64,000 nucleotides of DNA from Bacteroidales bacterium (GTDB lineage Bacteria > Bacteroidota > Bacteroidia > Bacteroidales > F082): contig JAFYJV010000018.1 in NCBI GenBank assembly GCA_017537965.1, positions 186,001 to 250,000 of the forward strand, given 5' to 3'. The first letter of the stretch is position 1. Every line of letters begins with the position of its first letter. The notes beneath the pieces were generated by a model that saw nothing but the letters and a program-made list of their open reading frames with translations, ran no database searches and had not been told where the DNA came from. A program made the translations under genes and the position numbers. This document shows positions 32,249 to 40,898 of the stretch, piece after piece.

Positions 32249-35131
32249 CTATTCTTTCACTATCTTTTTCACGCATTTGCGTCCCTGCTTGTCGGTGACG
32301 TTGACGAGATAGATTCCTTGCGGAAGTCCTTCGAGGTCGAGGATGACGGTGCCGTTGTCGGCCTGCTGTGTTGCGATGGGCTGTCCCAATAGGTTGAACA
32401 CCTCGGCCTTGGCGATGCCGTCGCCGGAGACGGTGACGGTGCCGGAGGTGGGGTTGGGGTGGAGATACAGGGGCATGTATTCTGCGGCTCCATCAGAAGC
32501 AACACCCCTATGGCGGTCTTCCAAGGATTTGTCGTTTCCGCGGTTTTCGTTTATGATGTCTGGTGGGCAGAGGGGTAGGTCGCGTTCGCCTGTCGCCACT
32601 TGCAGCAGTACGGTTGCCAACGACCGAGACTGTCCTGTCCCTTCGCTGGCGATTGCCTTCACCAGTGTCTTTTCCCCTTCGGTCAGATGTTGTGCGTCGC
32701 GACCCGAACGTTGCAACTCGATGTATAAGTTGAGCAGACGCATGTAGTTGCCGTGTTCTAATGGGTCGAGCGTCTTCGGTCCGTATTTGTAGGGCATGTC
32801 GGACGCCATCTCATAGGCACCTTCCGTGTCGCCTTTTTCCAGGAGGGATGCGACGGCCATCCTGTCGGCGTCGGGAGTGTCGAGCCTTCCCAGCCAGAGA
32901 CGTAGTTCTGCGTCGTCCGATCCGGGTTCGTTCACCAGGCTGCGTATGATGTCGCCCGCCGCTTCGGTGCATGAGTGGGCGTACGTTGTCATCTCTGCCC
33001 GGAGCAGGTCCAAAGCCATATCCGACTGGCCGTTGGGATTGCTGTTCCCGTTTACGATGCTGTCGTGAATCATGCGAAGTTCCTCGTACGAGGCGTGCGC
33101 ACTCGTCCAGAGGGAAGCTAGGCTGTCAAGTCCGACGCGGCTTTGTTTCACTGGATTCTGGCCGTAATGGCTCACACACCTGTTGATGTTGTTGGAAACC
33201 GTGGCGTTAACTCGGTATAATTTCGTCGCGTCAGGTATTTGGGCTGGACTGGTTCCGTCGTAGTAGTAGCTGACCGTGTAGTCGCCATCGTTGTAGATAT
33301 GCCATGTGTTCCCGCTGAAGGTGTTTCCTGCGGTCAGAGCCGGCGATCCTTGCCATGGCTGAATGCCCGAGTAATCTCCGTTATCGTCGATACGGAAGTC
33401 CACCGTGTTGAGGGTGTTGTCGTTGCAGGAGTATGTCAGGCCGGTGGTCACCGAGGGCGTCCCCCCTAATTCCACCACGATGGCGTTGCACCCTATTGAG
33501 AGGTTTCCATAACGGAGTCCTTCGAAGTTGTTGAGGTAGATGTCGTTTGCCGCATAGGAGTCCTTCACCACCGTGCCGTATGTGGGAGACAGGCTGTCAG
33601 AAGTGCCGAGGAAGTTGTTTCCTTCCACGTGGAACCCTGTGACGCCTTCCAGATGGATCCCCATGGGACATTCCATTGCTCCGCCCACTGTGAATTCATT
33701 TTCTACGACCATCGCCATAGCTGTGTTCTTAGCCATGACGCCGATGTTGTTGTCATGGAAGTCACTGTTTTGGACGGAGAAAGACCTTGTGCTCTGTCCG
33801 TCGCACATCGACTGTATGCCATCGTAGAATCCCATGAACGAGGATCGCACCAGGTCGTTTGCAGGGCAGGGAAGGATTGTATTGTCGCAGTATTCATTGA
33901 CCATGAAGGATGCGTTGTATGCGTTGATACCCGAACAATGAAGGTCCACGCTGTCCACAGTACGATCAGCGCTGAATGCGCAGCCCAAGAACTGAAGTCC
34001 CGACACGTTGGAAAGCATGGCATGGCAATGGAATGCGGATGCCCCGAGGAAGGCTGTGTCAACGGTGAAGGTACAGTTATAGAACCAACCGTTATAGTCG
34101 AGTTCGCGCTGGGACAATGTCCCATGGTTGGTGAAGTTGAATGCCTCTACCGAAAGGGAGTTGTTTCGGAATGCCGCATCGGTTGCATGGACGATGCCGC
34201 CGGAGGTGCCGCCGACGAGTGGGTTGCGCAGCCTCAGTGCGCACTTGGCGTTCTCTATAGTGGCACCATTCTTCAGTTCCACGTAACCCTGGAGATAGCC
34301 TCCATTGACCTCCTGTTGGTGCGTATTGCTGTTGCCCCAGACCTCAATACCCTGCCACATGGTGTTGCTATTGCTTTTCATTTCGCCACCGTTTAGTATA
34401 AGTTTTGTGCCTGTAGGAACTATCGTTTTTGCTTTGTAGTTTGACCTGATCTCCCCCGTGACAGTAACCGTGGCATTGGTATCAATGACAAACCCGTCTG
34501 ATATGGCGGTTCCCGATATGGTTGTGGTAGGAATAAGCAGGTCTATCTCTTTCGAACAAGAATAGCTGTTGTCGCATGAATAGGAGAAAGTATAAGTAAG
34601 GGTTGCTTTAGGCGATAGATAGATGAAAGGTGTTGCATAGTCAAGGGCGGCCACAATCCCTGTTCCAGATGACTGCTGGAACATCGCTGCTGGCTCGACG
34701 CTCCAATAGCAGTTTTCAGGTTTTATATCTGGGTAAAACAAATAAACAGCAGAGCCATCAATAATATCTGGTCCTGTAATTTGGGCGTTTGTCACACGAC
34801 GGTAATAAGAATAATGTGAATCTATTCCTAAACCTGTTTGACTTACAAACCATGCATTGTTTTTATGGTGTTTGAAAAGAGGAAGGTTGCCCCATTTAGA
34901 GATTAGAGTGTCGTCGTTAAACACAATTGAAGAGTGACGTGACTGAAGAGGAGTTGTATAATCATCAATTATCGTTGCTATGTCACCTTGTTGAACTTCA
35001 GTTTCGGAAATAACGACATAGCTTTGACTGTTTGCTCCGTTATAAGAGCAAAGTTCTTCTTTCCATCCAATTTGAAGTTGCTCTCCTCCTTGAGCGACAC
35101 TATATGCATAACCGTGACAGTTGTAACGCAA
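32249..35131 (-). CDS. T9SS-sorted surface protein, body (frameshifted from its signal peptide)
   Basis: A 960-codon frame without a signal peptide. It opens with RYNCHGYAYSV, a motif resembling the NCHxYA signature of NlpC/papain-like proteins. An Ig-like segment follows (about 160-230), then a beta-helix-like stretch (about 240-640, with MWQGIEVWG), a helical region, and a T9SS type A sorting domain (about 885-960, from YLHPNPTSGTVTV to a basic KKIVKE end). The missing secretion signal is in the overlapping frame at 34978-35376, so one lost base near 35130-35156 has probably split the gene. The nominal start is a TTG and is unlikely to be real. Confidence 0.75.
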   Translation of the reverse strand: MRYNCHGYAYSVAQGGEQLQIGWKEELCSYNGANSQSYVVISETEVQQGDIATIIDDYTTPLQSRHSSIVFNDDTLISKWGNLPLFKHHKNNAWFVSQTGLGIDSHYSYYRRVTNAQITGPDIIDGSAVYLFYPDIKPENCYWSVEPAAMFQQSSGTGIVAALDYATPFIYLSPKATLTYTFSYSCDNSYSCSKEIDLLIPTTTISGTAISDGFVIDTNATVTVTGEIRSNYKAKTIVPTGTKLILNGGEMKSNSNTMWQGIEVWGNSNTHQQEVNGGYLQGYVELKNGATIENAKCALRLRNPLVGGTSGGIVHATDAAFRNNSLSVEAFNFTNHGTLSQRELDYNGWFYNCTFTVDTAFLGASAFHCHAMLSNVSGLQFLGCAFSADRTVDSVDLHCSGINAYNASFMVNEYCDNTILPCPANDLVRSSFMGFYDGIQSMCDGQSTRSFSVQNSDFHDNNIGVMAKNTAMAMVVENEFTVGGAMECPMGIHLEGVTGFHVEGNNFLGTSDSLSPTYGTVVKDSYAANDIYLNNFEGLRYGNLSIGCNAIVVELGGTPSVTTGLTYSCNDNTLNTVDFRIDDNGDYSGIQPWQGSPALTAGNTFSGNTWHIYNDGDYTVSYYYDGTSPAQIPDATKLYRVNATVSNNINRCVSHYGQNPVKQSRVGLDSLASLWTSAHASYEELRMIHDSIVNGNSNPNGQSDMALDLLRAEMTTYAHSCTEAAGDIIRSLVNEPGSDDAELRLWLGRLDTPDADRMAVASLLEKGDTEGAYEMASDMPYKYGPKTLDPLEHGNYMRLLNLYIELQRSGRDAQHLTEGEKTLVKAIASEGTGQSRSLATVLLQVATGERDLPLCPPDIINENRGNDKSLEDRHRGVASDGAAEYMPLYLHPNPTSGTVTVSGDGIAKAEVFNLLGQPIATQQADNGTVILDLEGLPQGIYLVNVTDKQGRKCVKKIVKE

Positions 35132-35376
35132 AGAAGCAGGTGATAGGAGTTGAACTCAGGATGAACAATCATAAATTGTTCTGTTTCATAGAGGGCCTCA
35201 CTTGGAGAATAATCATTATTGACAATGGTAACCCAACGATTAGGTGATTGATTGTAACAACTGCCATTCAGTGCGCAAAAACAATAAGGATCTCCCACCC
35301 AAATTTGAGCTTGAGAAACAGAGCTCCCTAAAGATAACAGATATATGACAATTAGAGTGAATATTGTTTTGTTCAT
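34978..35376 (-). CDS. Signal-peptide fragment of the frameshifted T9SS protein
   Basis: 132 codons. The first about 80 look genuine: a signal peptide (MNKTIFTLIVIYLLSLGSSVSQAQ) and a Cys-bearing segment up to HPEFNS. After that the frame reads through the body gene out of phase. Adding one base after EFNSY would join it to PASLRYNCHGYA and give a protein of about 1040 residues. It is either a real inactivating mutation or a sequencing/assembly error. Confidence 0.65.
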   Translation of the reverse strand: MNKTIFTLIVIYLLSLGSSVSQAQIWVGDPYCFCALNGSCYNQSPNRWVTIVNNDYSPSEALYETEQFMIVHPEFNSYHLLLCVTTVTVMHIVSLKEESNFKLDGKKNFALITEQTVKAMSLFPKLKFNKVT

Positions 35377-35392
35377 TGATAATATTTTTAAT

Positions 35393-36166
35393 TCATTTTG
35401 TAATGTAATAATAATTATAAGTATATGTCTGTGTGGAATCGTAATTATGGAATGTCATTTTTGTAATATATCCATCATCATCAATTTCATATTCATCACA
35501 ATTAGGACGAACTGGTTGGAATTCCCAAAGAGGGTCGAAAAGCGGCTGTCGCACCTCATAAGCGACTTCGTTTGACAGGTAATAAGGCAATGTTGAATGA
35601 GGATGGAGGAAACTGGTAAACGAATCGATTGTGACGGTTCCATAGTCCATCATATTATATTCTACGACATTATCACCTTCCCATCTAAATACATCGGCAG
35701 AAGCATCTGAAAAATAAGAGCGTTTGATGAGTCTTCCAGCGTCGTTGTAGAAATAGTGCTCAACATCGTTAAGTTCTCCATTGGCATAGCAACAAATGCT
35801 ATCAACTATTTCATCATGCAAATGCATCATAATACTATCGTAAAATAAGCACCAAATAGGATAGCTGAATTGTGGTAATGATGGAATAACACGAATACTA
35901 TCATTCCCGTAATACTTGAAATCGTAATCCACAATGGAACCGTATCCAAGTCCATATTTTACATGAAGAATCTGCGTGCAGTCTTCATTCCAGTCGATGG
36001 CAAGCCTTATTTTCTCGGGATCATTATTTAAGAGTTCTTTTACAAGGTACTTCTTCACCACGGTTTCATTGGTTTGTCCGTTGTCATCAGGGGTTGGGAC
36101 TGGTTCGGGTTTGCAGGCGACGAAAGCAAGTGCAATCAGGCAAAGAAACAAGGAGGTCTTTTTCAT
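35393..36166 (-). CDS. Secreted lipoprotein with YD-like repeats
   Basis: 257 residues. The lipobox LAFVAC puts the lipidated cysteine at residue 18, and a Pro-rich spacer follows. The body has Tyr/Asp-rich strand pairs (YANGELNDVEHYFYNDAGRLIKRSYF) like those in DUF4595-type Bacteroidota lipoproteins. Base composition is AT-rich compared with the core genes. It starts 12 bases after the 36179 gene and ends 16 bases before the T9SS signal fragment: one transcript is likely. Confidence 0.75.
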   Translation of the reverse strand: MKKTSLFLCLIALAFVACKPEPVPTPDDNGQTNETVVKKYLVKELLNNDPEKIRLAIDWNEDCTQILHVKYGLGYGSIVDYDFKYYGNDSIRVIPSLPQFSYPIWCLFYDSIMMHLHDEIVDSICCYANGELNDVEHYFYNDAGRLIKRSYFSDASADVFRWEGDNVVEYNMMDYGTVTIDSFTSFLHPHSTLPYYLSNEVAYEVRQPLFDPLWEFQPVRPNCDEYEIDDDGYITKMTFHNYDSTQTYTYNYYYITK

Positions 36167-36178
36167 GGCTTTGTGTTG

Positions 36179-36931
36179 TTAAAGGGTTCTAGCTTTGTTG
36201 AAAATATACTCCAAATCGTTGGGGTTGGTGGGTTTTCCGCTTTGCAAAAAGCCTTGGAGCGTTGTGCCTTGGTAATCGGAAAAATCGGTTGCCCGTTGCA
36301 GACAACGTCCTATAGCAAGGCTTATAGATAGAATGTTGGAGTCGCCATATACGTGGTGTTGCGCCCTTTGGTCCATCTTTTCCAAGAGCATAGTGGCAAT
36401 TTGTACGGCTTGAGTATTGGAAGCCAAATATGCGGCATCGGTGAGCATGAACTCCATTATCTTGAAATCGAAAGCATACAAGCCCTTGTCATAATCAAGG
36501 GTGATTTGATCAATAAAAGAGATATTTCTTGAGTTATAGAGATTGATGAGCTGTTGCACAAAATCCGACCGTTGGTACAATTCAGCGTATCCGTTGAATT
36601 GATTTTTGACCCTCTCGAAACTGCCTATTTGGTCATCAAAGGCAAATATGTCGATATTAAAAGGATAGTACAGGCAGGTTTCCAGTAGTCTTGAAGTGGC
36701 AATGTGTTGCAGAGTGTCGGTGGGCAATTGAAGGGAGACAAGCCGTTGTTCATAGCTGATGTTTTTCCAGTTGTCGGTACCAGGGACAATTGGATAAACA
36801 TAACCCCCATATTCAATAACAGCGCTTTTGTAAGGCTGGAAACACTGTGCTTTCACCATGCAGGTCATAGTCAGCAGAGGAATGAAAAACAATATTCTGA
36901 CGATCAAATGTCTCATGTGTCTATTATTCAT
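36179..36931 (-). CDS. Secreted hypothetical protein
   Basis: 250 residues with a signal peptide (ending MVKAQ). The N-terminal half has a WKNISYEQRLVSLQLPTDTLQHIAT stretch and LLETCLYYPF, a pattern I recall from uncharacterised secreted Bacteroidales proteins but cannot name. The rest is helical. No catalytic motif is visible. It has its own promoter and heads a run with 35393 and the T9SS gene. Confidence 0.72.
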   Translation of the reverse strand: MNNRHMRHLIVRILFFIPLLTMTCMVKAQCFQPYKSAVIEYGGYVYPIVPGTDNWKNISYEQRLVSLQLPTDTLQHIATSRLLETCLYYPFNIDIFAFDDQIGSFERVKNQFNGYAELYQRSDFVQQLINLYNSRNISFIDQITLDYDKGLYAFDFKIMEFMLTDAAYLASNTQAVQIATMLLEKMDQRAQHHVYGDSNILSISLAIGRCLQRATDFSDYQGTTLQGFLQSGKPTNPNDLEYIFNKARTL

Positions 36932-36954
36932 GGTAATAAATATTGTGTAATGTG

Positions 36955-36962
36955 CAAATATA
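36955..36962 (-). promoter_or_regulatory. Promoter of the secreted-protein operon
   Basis: TATATTTG on the minus strand, 23 bases before the ATG at 36931, with CTTG at 36983-36986, 20 bases further upstream, as a near -33 element. Confidence 0.6.
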
Positions 36963-36986
36963 ATTGTTTTTCGCTATCACTGCAAG

Positions 36987-37370
36987 TTAGTTAGTGACTT
37001 CGAATTCACCGTAGTACTCGTCACCGTTTTCAAAGGTGAAGTTGACGATGTAGCTGCCGGTGCCAAAGATGTAGGCCGTGTAGCCGTTGGGGGTGTACAT
37101 GTCCACCACGTCAACCGTGCCGCCGTTGGTGTCGGTAACCTCTACAAGGACAGAACCGAGGTTCTCCAAAAAGACCACTGAAAGCATGTGGCCGTCAATA
37201 GAGGCCTGGATGGAAGAGCCCTTTGGATCGGAATGAACGCTACCTTCTTTAATAACAATATGGCTATAGCCATCAAAAGAAAAGATATAAGAGGCTCCGC
37301 CCCGAATGGTTGGCACCAACAGGCCAACCAACAAAACAAAAATTTTGAGCTTTTTGTGTTCCATAGGCAT
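36987..37370 (-). CDS. DUF3244 family secreted protein
   Basis: 127 residues. A hydrophobic signal segment lies near 8-22. The rest matches the DUF3244 pattern: SIQASIDGHMLSVVFLENLG, a TDTNGGTV strand and the final GSYIVNFTFENGDEYYGEFEV, an Ig-like sandwich. The function is unknown; family members are abundant in Bacteroides. ATG 37364 is an alternative start. Confidence 0.78.
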   Translation of the reverse strand: MPMEHKKLKIFVLLVGLLVPTIRGGASYIFSFDGYSHIVIKEGSVHSDPKGSSIQASIDGHMLSVVFLENLGSVLVEVTDTNGGTVDVVDMYTPNGYTAYIFGTGSYIVNFTFENGDEYYGEFEVTN

Positions 37371-37396
37371 TTGCTTTTAAAGTTGATAATTCAAAG

Positions 37397-37404
37397 CAAA
37401 GCTA
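37397..37404 (-). promoter_or_regulatory. Promoter -7 element of the DUF3244 gene
   Basis: TAGCTTTG on the minus strand, 26 bases upstream of the first ATG. Confidence 0.5.
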
Positions 37405-37476
37405 TAATGGACAAAGATGAGTGTCAAGAAAAATAGTATTCGGTTTTTTCGGATTTTTAACCAAATAACTTGATTT

Positions 37477-39258
37477 TCAATCAATCAAAAAACCATGGAG
37501 CATCACCGAGATGCCGCCGTCGGTGTTGAAAATCTCCTTTAATCGCTGCTCACGCTCCCAAATCGTACTTGGTGCCTTCTGTAATAGCACAGCAATTTGG
37601 GCGTTGTTCAAACCCAAAAGACACAGATAACAGTAGAGATAATCCTTCTCTTTTAGTTTCGGATAACGTATCTTAAGCGTATTAAACAACTGGCCATAAT
37701 GATAATCAGCAGCTTTTTTCAGCTGGAACTGCTGCTCTGGGGTCAAGGCAATGTCGGAGTATGCAGATAAAGGTATGTTGGATTTGATGGGATTCCTTTC
37801 ATCGTTGCACACTGAAAGAATGTGACGACAAATAGGTTCTTCCTCATATTTCATTTCGGTGTCAGTGTGGATCGAAAGAGGCGTGGATATTGTTGTCCCG
37901 TTTTCCCGTTCTTTCTTTAAAGCCTCATTGCTTTGCTTCAACCTTCCAGACAAAGCAGCGCTCTTAATATTGTACTCATGACGTTCGTTCTTCAATTGCT
38001 TTGTTTTTATGTGATAAACCAATGCCACAAGCAATGCGCTGGAAAGCAATACCACAATGATGATGACAGCAGCTTGACGATGGTTCTTGCGGGTTTGAAC
38101 GGCATGATGATCGTCTTTTTTTCTCTGCTCATATTCCTGATATTCATCCATCATTTGTGATTTGATGAATCCTTGGTTTTCGCTTAGATTGGCGAAGGGA
38201 ACCAAATACTCGGCATAAGACCGGGCTTCTTCAGACTCTCCTTTATCCTGATGGATTTCCACCAGCCATTCCGCAGCCTGTTTTGACGCATCGACTCCGA
38301 AATCCCCCAAGAATACTTTCTTTAAATAAACCGCTGCGGAATCTGGTTCATTTTCGTAATGATATACCGCTCCCAAAACCAAGCAACGGGCAAAATACTC
38401 GTTGTCGGTGTGTGCTTGACTCAGCAAACTCTTCAAACGGGATACGGTCTTATCAAAACTGCTCCCCAATTTATAGTCAACCAAAGTTTGATGCGCAGCA
38501 ATATCCCTAAAAAGCAAACTATTGGTATCATGAAGATTTACGCTCGCGTTATGGTAATAAAAAGCGGCACTGTCCAATTGATCCATCATGTCGTAATTCA
38601 TTCCGATTTTATGCAACGCCCAAGCGGATTGCCATGACAAAGCCTCCTGTTTTTGGTAATATACATAAGCTTGTTTGGCAAATCTTACCGCTTGTACAGG
38701 GAGATAATGGTCGGTAAACAACACACACAAATGGCCATAAACCAATGCCATAAACTTGGCCTTTGGGCCCACCAGATCCTTTTCGTCGAAATGGTCTTCC
38801 ATGATTTCCAAGGCTTTGAGGTATTCCACGCAGGCGGGCACTGCGCTGTCCATCTCGTAATAGCCTACGCCATTAATATAATGGGCACGGGCGTCGAGGA
38901 AAGCCAGATTGAGATGAACACGGTTGCCTTCCTCAACCACAAGCGAATCATAATAACCCACGGCCAGCAACAACGCGTTGCGGTTGGTCTGGGCATGGTC
39001 GTTCTTGTAGAGTAACTCCGAGAGCAGCAAGTGGAAAAAATGCCCGTTGAAAGCGTCGAGGCTGTCCATCGCAGGGCTTTCGGCAAAGGCTTGAAGCTGC
39101 GAGAAAGCGCTGTCAGGCTGCTGCCACATTAGGGTGTCGATGGCCTTCAAACGCAAGTCGGGATGGCTTATACCCATTAGGGCTGTATCCGTTCCAGAAC
39201 AGGCCCCAAAAAGCAACAGAAATCCAAGACAAAAAACAAAATAAATACGTCTTATCAT
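37477..39258 (-). CDS. Membrane-anchored TPR protein with C-terminal LuxR-like helix-turn-helix
   Basis: 593 residues from ATG 39258. The N-terminus carries a lipobox-like LLLFGAC (C20). Helical TPR-type pairs follow (about 30-385), then one membrane helix (AAVIIIVVLLSSALLVALVY, near 398-420), a coiled coil, and a C-terminal domain where YPKLKEKDYLYCYLCLLGL and NNAQIAVLLQKAPSTIWERE look like a LuxR-type HTH. This architecture is known for one-component membrane regulators in Bacteroides and Prevotella. It starts about 34 bases after the rpoN stop with no visible promoter, so it may be co-transcribed with rpoN. Confidence 0.82.
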   Translation of the reverse strand: MIRRIYFVFCLGFLLLFGACSGTDTALMGISHPDLRLKAIDTLMWQQPDSAFSQLQAFAESPAMDSLDAFNGHFFHLLLSELLYKNDHAQTNRNALLLAVGYYDSLVVEEGNRVHLNLAFLDARAHYINGVGYYEMDSAVPACVEYLKALEIMEDHFDEKDLVGPKAKFMALVYGHLCVLFTDHYLPVQAVRFAKQAYVYYQKQEALSWQSAWALHKIGMNYDMMDQLDSAAFYYHNASVNLHDTNSLLFRDIAAHQTLVDYKLGSSFDKTVSRLKSLLSQAHTDNEYFARCLVLGAVYHYENEPDSAAVYLKKVFLGDFGVDASKQAAEWLVEIHQDKGESEEARSYAEYLVPFANLSENQGFIKSQMMDEYQEYEQRKKDDHHAVQTRKNHRQAAVIIIVVLLSSALLVALVYHIKTKQLKNERHEYNIKSAALSGRLKQSNEALKKERENGTTISTPLSIHTDTEMKYEEEPICRHILSVCNDERNPIKSNIPLSAYSDIALTPEQQFQLKKAADYHYGQLFNTLKIRYPKLKEKDYLYCYLCLLGLNNAQIAVLLQKAPSTIWEREQRLKEIFNTDGGISVMLHGFLID

Positions 39259-39292
39259 GTCAAATATTGATGGTTGGAAAGGCAAAAAACAA

Positions 39293-40813
39293 TCACAATT
39301 CCTTTCTCAGCCTTGCCACAGGGATTCCCAACTGTTCCCGATACTTCGCCACGGTGCGCCGTGCAATGGGGTATCCCTTCTCTTTCAACACGTTCATCAG
39401 CTCCTCGTCGGTAAGGGGCTTGGCCTTGTTCTCATCCTCCACACAGTCCTGAAGGATCTTCTTGATCTCTCGGGTCGAGACCTCCTCGCCTTCCTCGTTG
39501 GTGATGCCCTCGCTGAAGAAAGTCTTCAACAGGAAGGTGCCGTATGGCGTCTGGACATACTTGCTGTTGGCCACGCGCGAAATGGTGGAGATGTCGAGCC
39601 CTACCTTCTCTGCGATGTCCTTCAAGATCATGGGCTTGAGCTTGGTGTCGTCGCCCGTGAGGAAATACTCCCTCTGGATATCCATGATGGCTCGCATCGT
39701 GATGAATAAGGTGTGTTGCCTTTGCTTGATGGCGTCGATGAACCACTTGGCACTGTCGATCTTCTGTCTGACGAATTGAACGGCCTCCTGCTTGCTCCTC
39801 GACTCCTTGCTCTTCGAGAAGTCGTCAAGCATCTTGACATATTGTTTGTTGACCTTCAAGTCGGGGTTGTTGCGCCCGTCGAGCGAGAGTTCGAGGTTCC
39901 CGTCTTTGATATAGATGAAGAAGTCGGGGGTGATGTAATGGCTGATTCTCGCACCCGAGGTGGAGGCGTCGCCCGGCTTGGGGTTCAACTTGAGGATCTC
40001 GTCCAAGGCGGCTTTGAGCTGATGGTTGCTGGCGCCGGTCTTCTTGGCAATCTTGTCGTAATGCTTCTTGGTGAATTCCTCGAAATGCTCCTTGATGATG
40101 GCGATGCTCAGCGAATAGTCGTTGTAGGGGTTCTCCTCCTGAAGACGTTGCAGCTGGATGAGCAGACACTCTTGCAGGTCGGTGGCACCGATGCCCGGAG
40201 GGTCGAGCTGGTGGACGACCTCCAGCACCTTCTTGACTTCCTCTTCAGTGGTCTCCAGGTTCATGGTGAAGAGCAGGTCGTCAACGATGTTGGTGATGGG
40301 ACGGCTCAGGTAGCCGTTGTCGTCGAGGTTGCCGATGATCATCTCTCCGATGGTCTCTTCCTCAGGGCTGAGTTCATGGTATCCCAGCTGTTGGATCAAA
40401 TAGTCCTGGAACGATTCCTCATGCGTGATGGGTGCTTGATAATCCTCGTCGTCACGGCTGTGGTTGTTGGCCTGCAGCTTATATGAGTAGTCGTATTCGT
40501 CCTCGTCGGGCAAATAGTCGCTCAAGTCGAATTCCTCGTCTTTGTTGATGGTGAGTTCGTCGTCGTTGTAGTCGTCGTTCTCGCCGTTATCCTCGTTGTC
40601 GTTGAGGCTGTCGCCCGACATGTCGTCGTCGGTGATTGGCTCATTGTCCTCGCCGCTCTCGGTGTCGTCGAGTGCTGGGTTGGATTCGATTTCTTCCTTG
40701 ATCCTCTGTTCGAGTTCCATCAAGGGCAGCTGCAATAGTTTCATCAGCTGGATCTGCTGCGGCGAGAGCTTCAGCTCTTGGCGCTGTATCTGAGTCAATC
40801 TTTGGTCGTTCAT
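39293..40813 (-). CDS. rpoN: RNA polymerase sigma-54 factor
   Basis: 506 residues. Region I, the activator-interacting Gln/Leu-rich part, is at the N-terminus (LTQIQRQELKLSPQQIQLMKLLQLP). A long acidic region II follows (about 45-105). The core-binding domain contains VVHQLDPPGIGATDLQECLL. The C-terminal RpoN box ARRTVAKYRE is at about 484-493, so the -24 recognition helix is intact. The heptamer repeats fill the space upstream, and I see no TAnnTTTG there. Confidence 0.97.
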   Translation of the reverse strand: MNDQRLTQIQRQELKLSPQQIQLMKLLQLPLMELEQRIKEEIESNPALDDTESGEDNEPITDDDMSGDSLNDNEDNGENDDYNDDELTINKDEEFDLSDYLPDEDEYDYSYKLQANNHSRDDEDYQAPITHEESFQDYLIQQLGYHELSPEEETIGEMIIGNLDDNGYLSRPITNIVDDLLFTMNLETTEEEVKKVLEVVHQLDPPGIGATDLQECLLIQLQRLQEENPYNDYSLSIAIIKEHFEEFTKKHYDKIAKKTGASNHQLKAALDEILKLNPKPGDASTSGARISHYITPDFFIYIKDGNLELSLDGRNNPDLKVNKQYVKMLDDFSKSKESRSKQEAVQFVRQKIDSAKWFIDAIKQRQHTLFITMRAIMDIQREYFLTGDDTKLKPMILKDIAEKVGLDISTISRVANSKYVQTPYGTFLLKTFFSEGITNEEGEEVSTREIKKILQDCVEDENKAKPLTDEELMNVLKEKGYPIARRTVAKYREQLGIPVARLRKEL

Positions 40814-40814
40814 T

Positions 40815-40895
40815 TAGTTAGGAGTTAGGAGTTAGGAATGAGGAATTAGGAGTCAGGAATGAGGAAAAAATCCTCACTCCTCGTTCCTCACTTCT
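40815..40895. repeat. Heptamer repeat array with opposed arms, asnS-rpoN
   Basis: The longest tract. Plus-strand TTAGGAG/GAATGAGG units run from 40815, a short A-run lies at 40864-40869, and then complementary CCTCACTCC/TCGTTCCTC units follow. The two arms can fold imperfectly into a hairpin that would carry T6 in its loop on the minus-strand transcript. It occupies the whole asnS-rpoN gap. Confidence 0.75.
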
Positions 40896-40898
40896 CAT

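Noticed and set aside
35130..35156. Programmed ribosomal frameshift in the T9SS cargo gene
   Set aside because: There is no slippery heptamer or following structure at the junction; mutation or sequence error is simpler.
32249..39258. Mobile element or genomic island with defined ends
   Set aside because: AT-rich accessory genes are present, but no transposase, integrase, terminal repeats or tRNA junction was seen.
40815..40895. CRISPR-like array
   Set aside because: Units are 7-8 bases, contiguous and degenerate, without spacers or cas genes.
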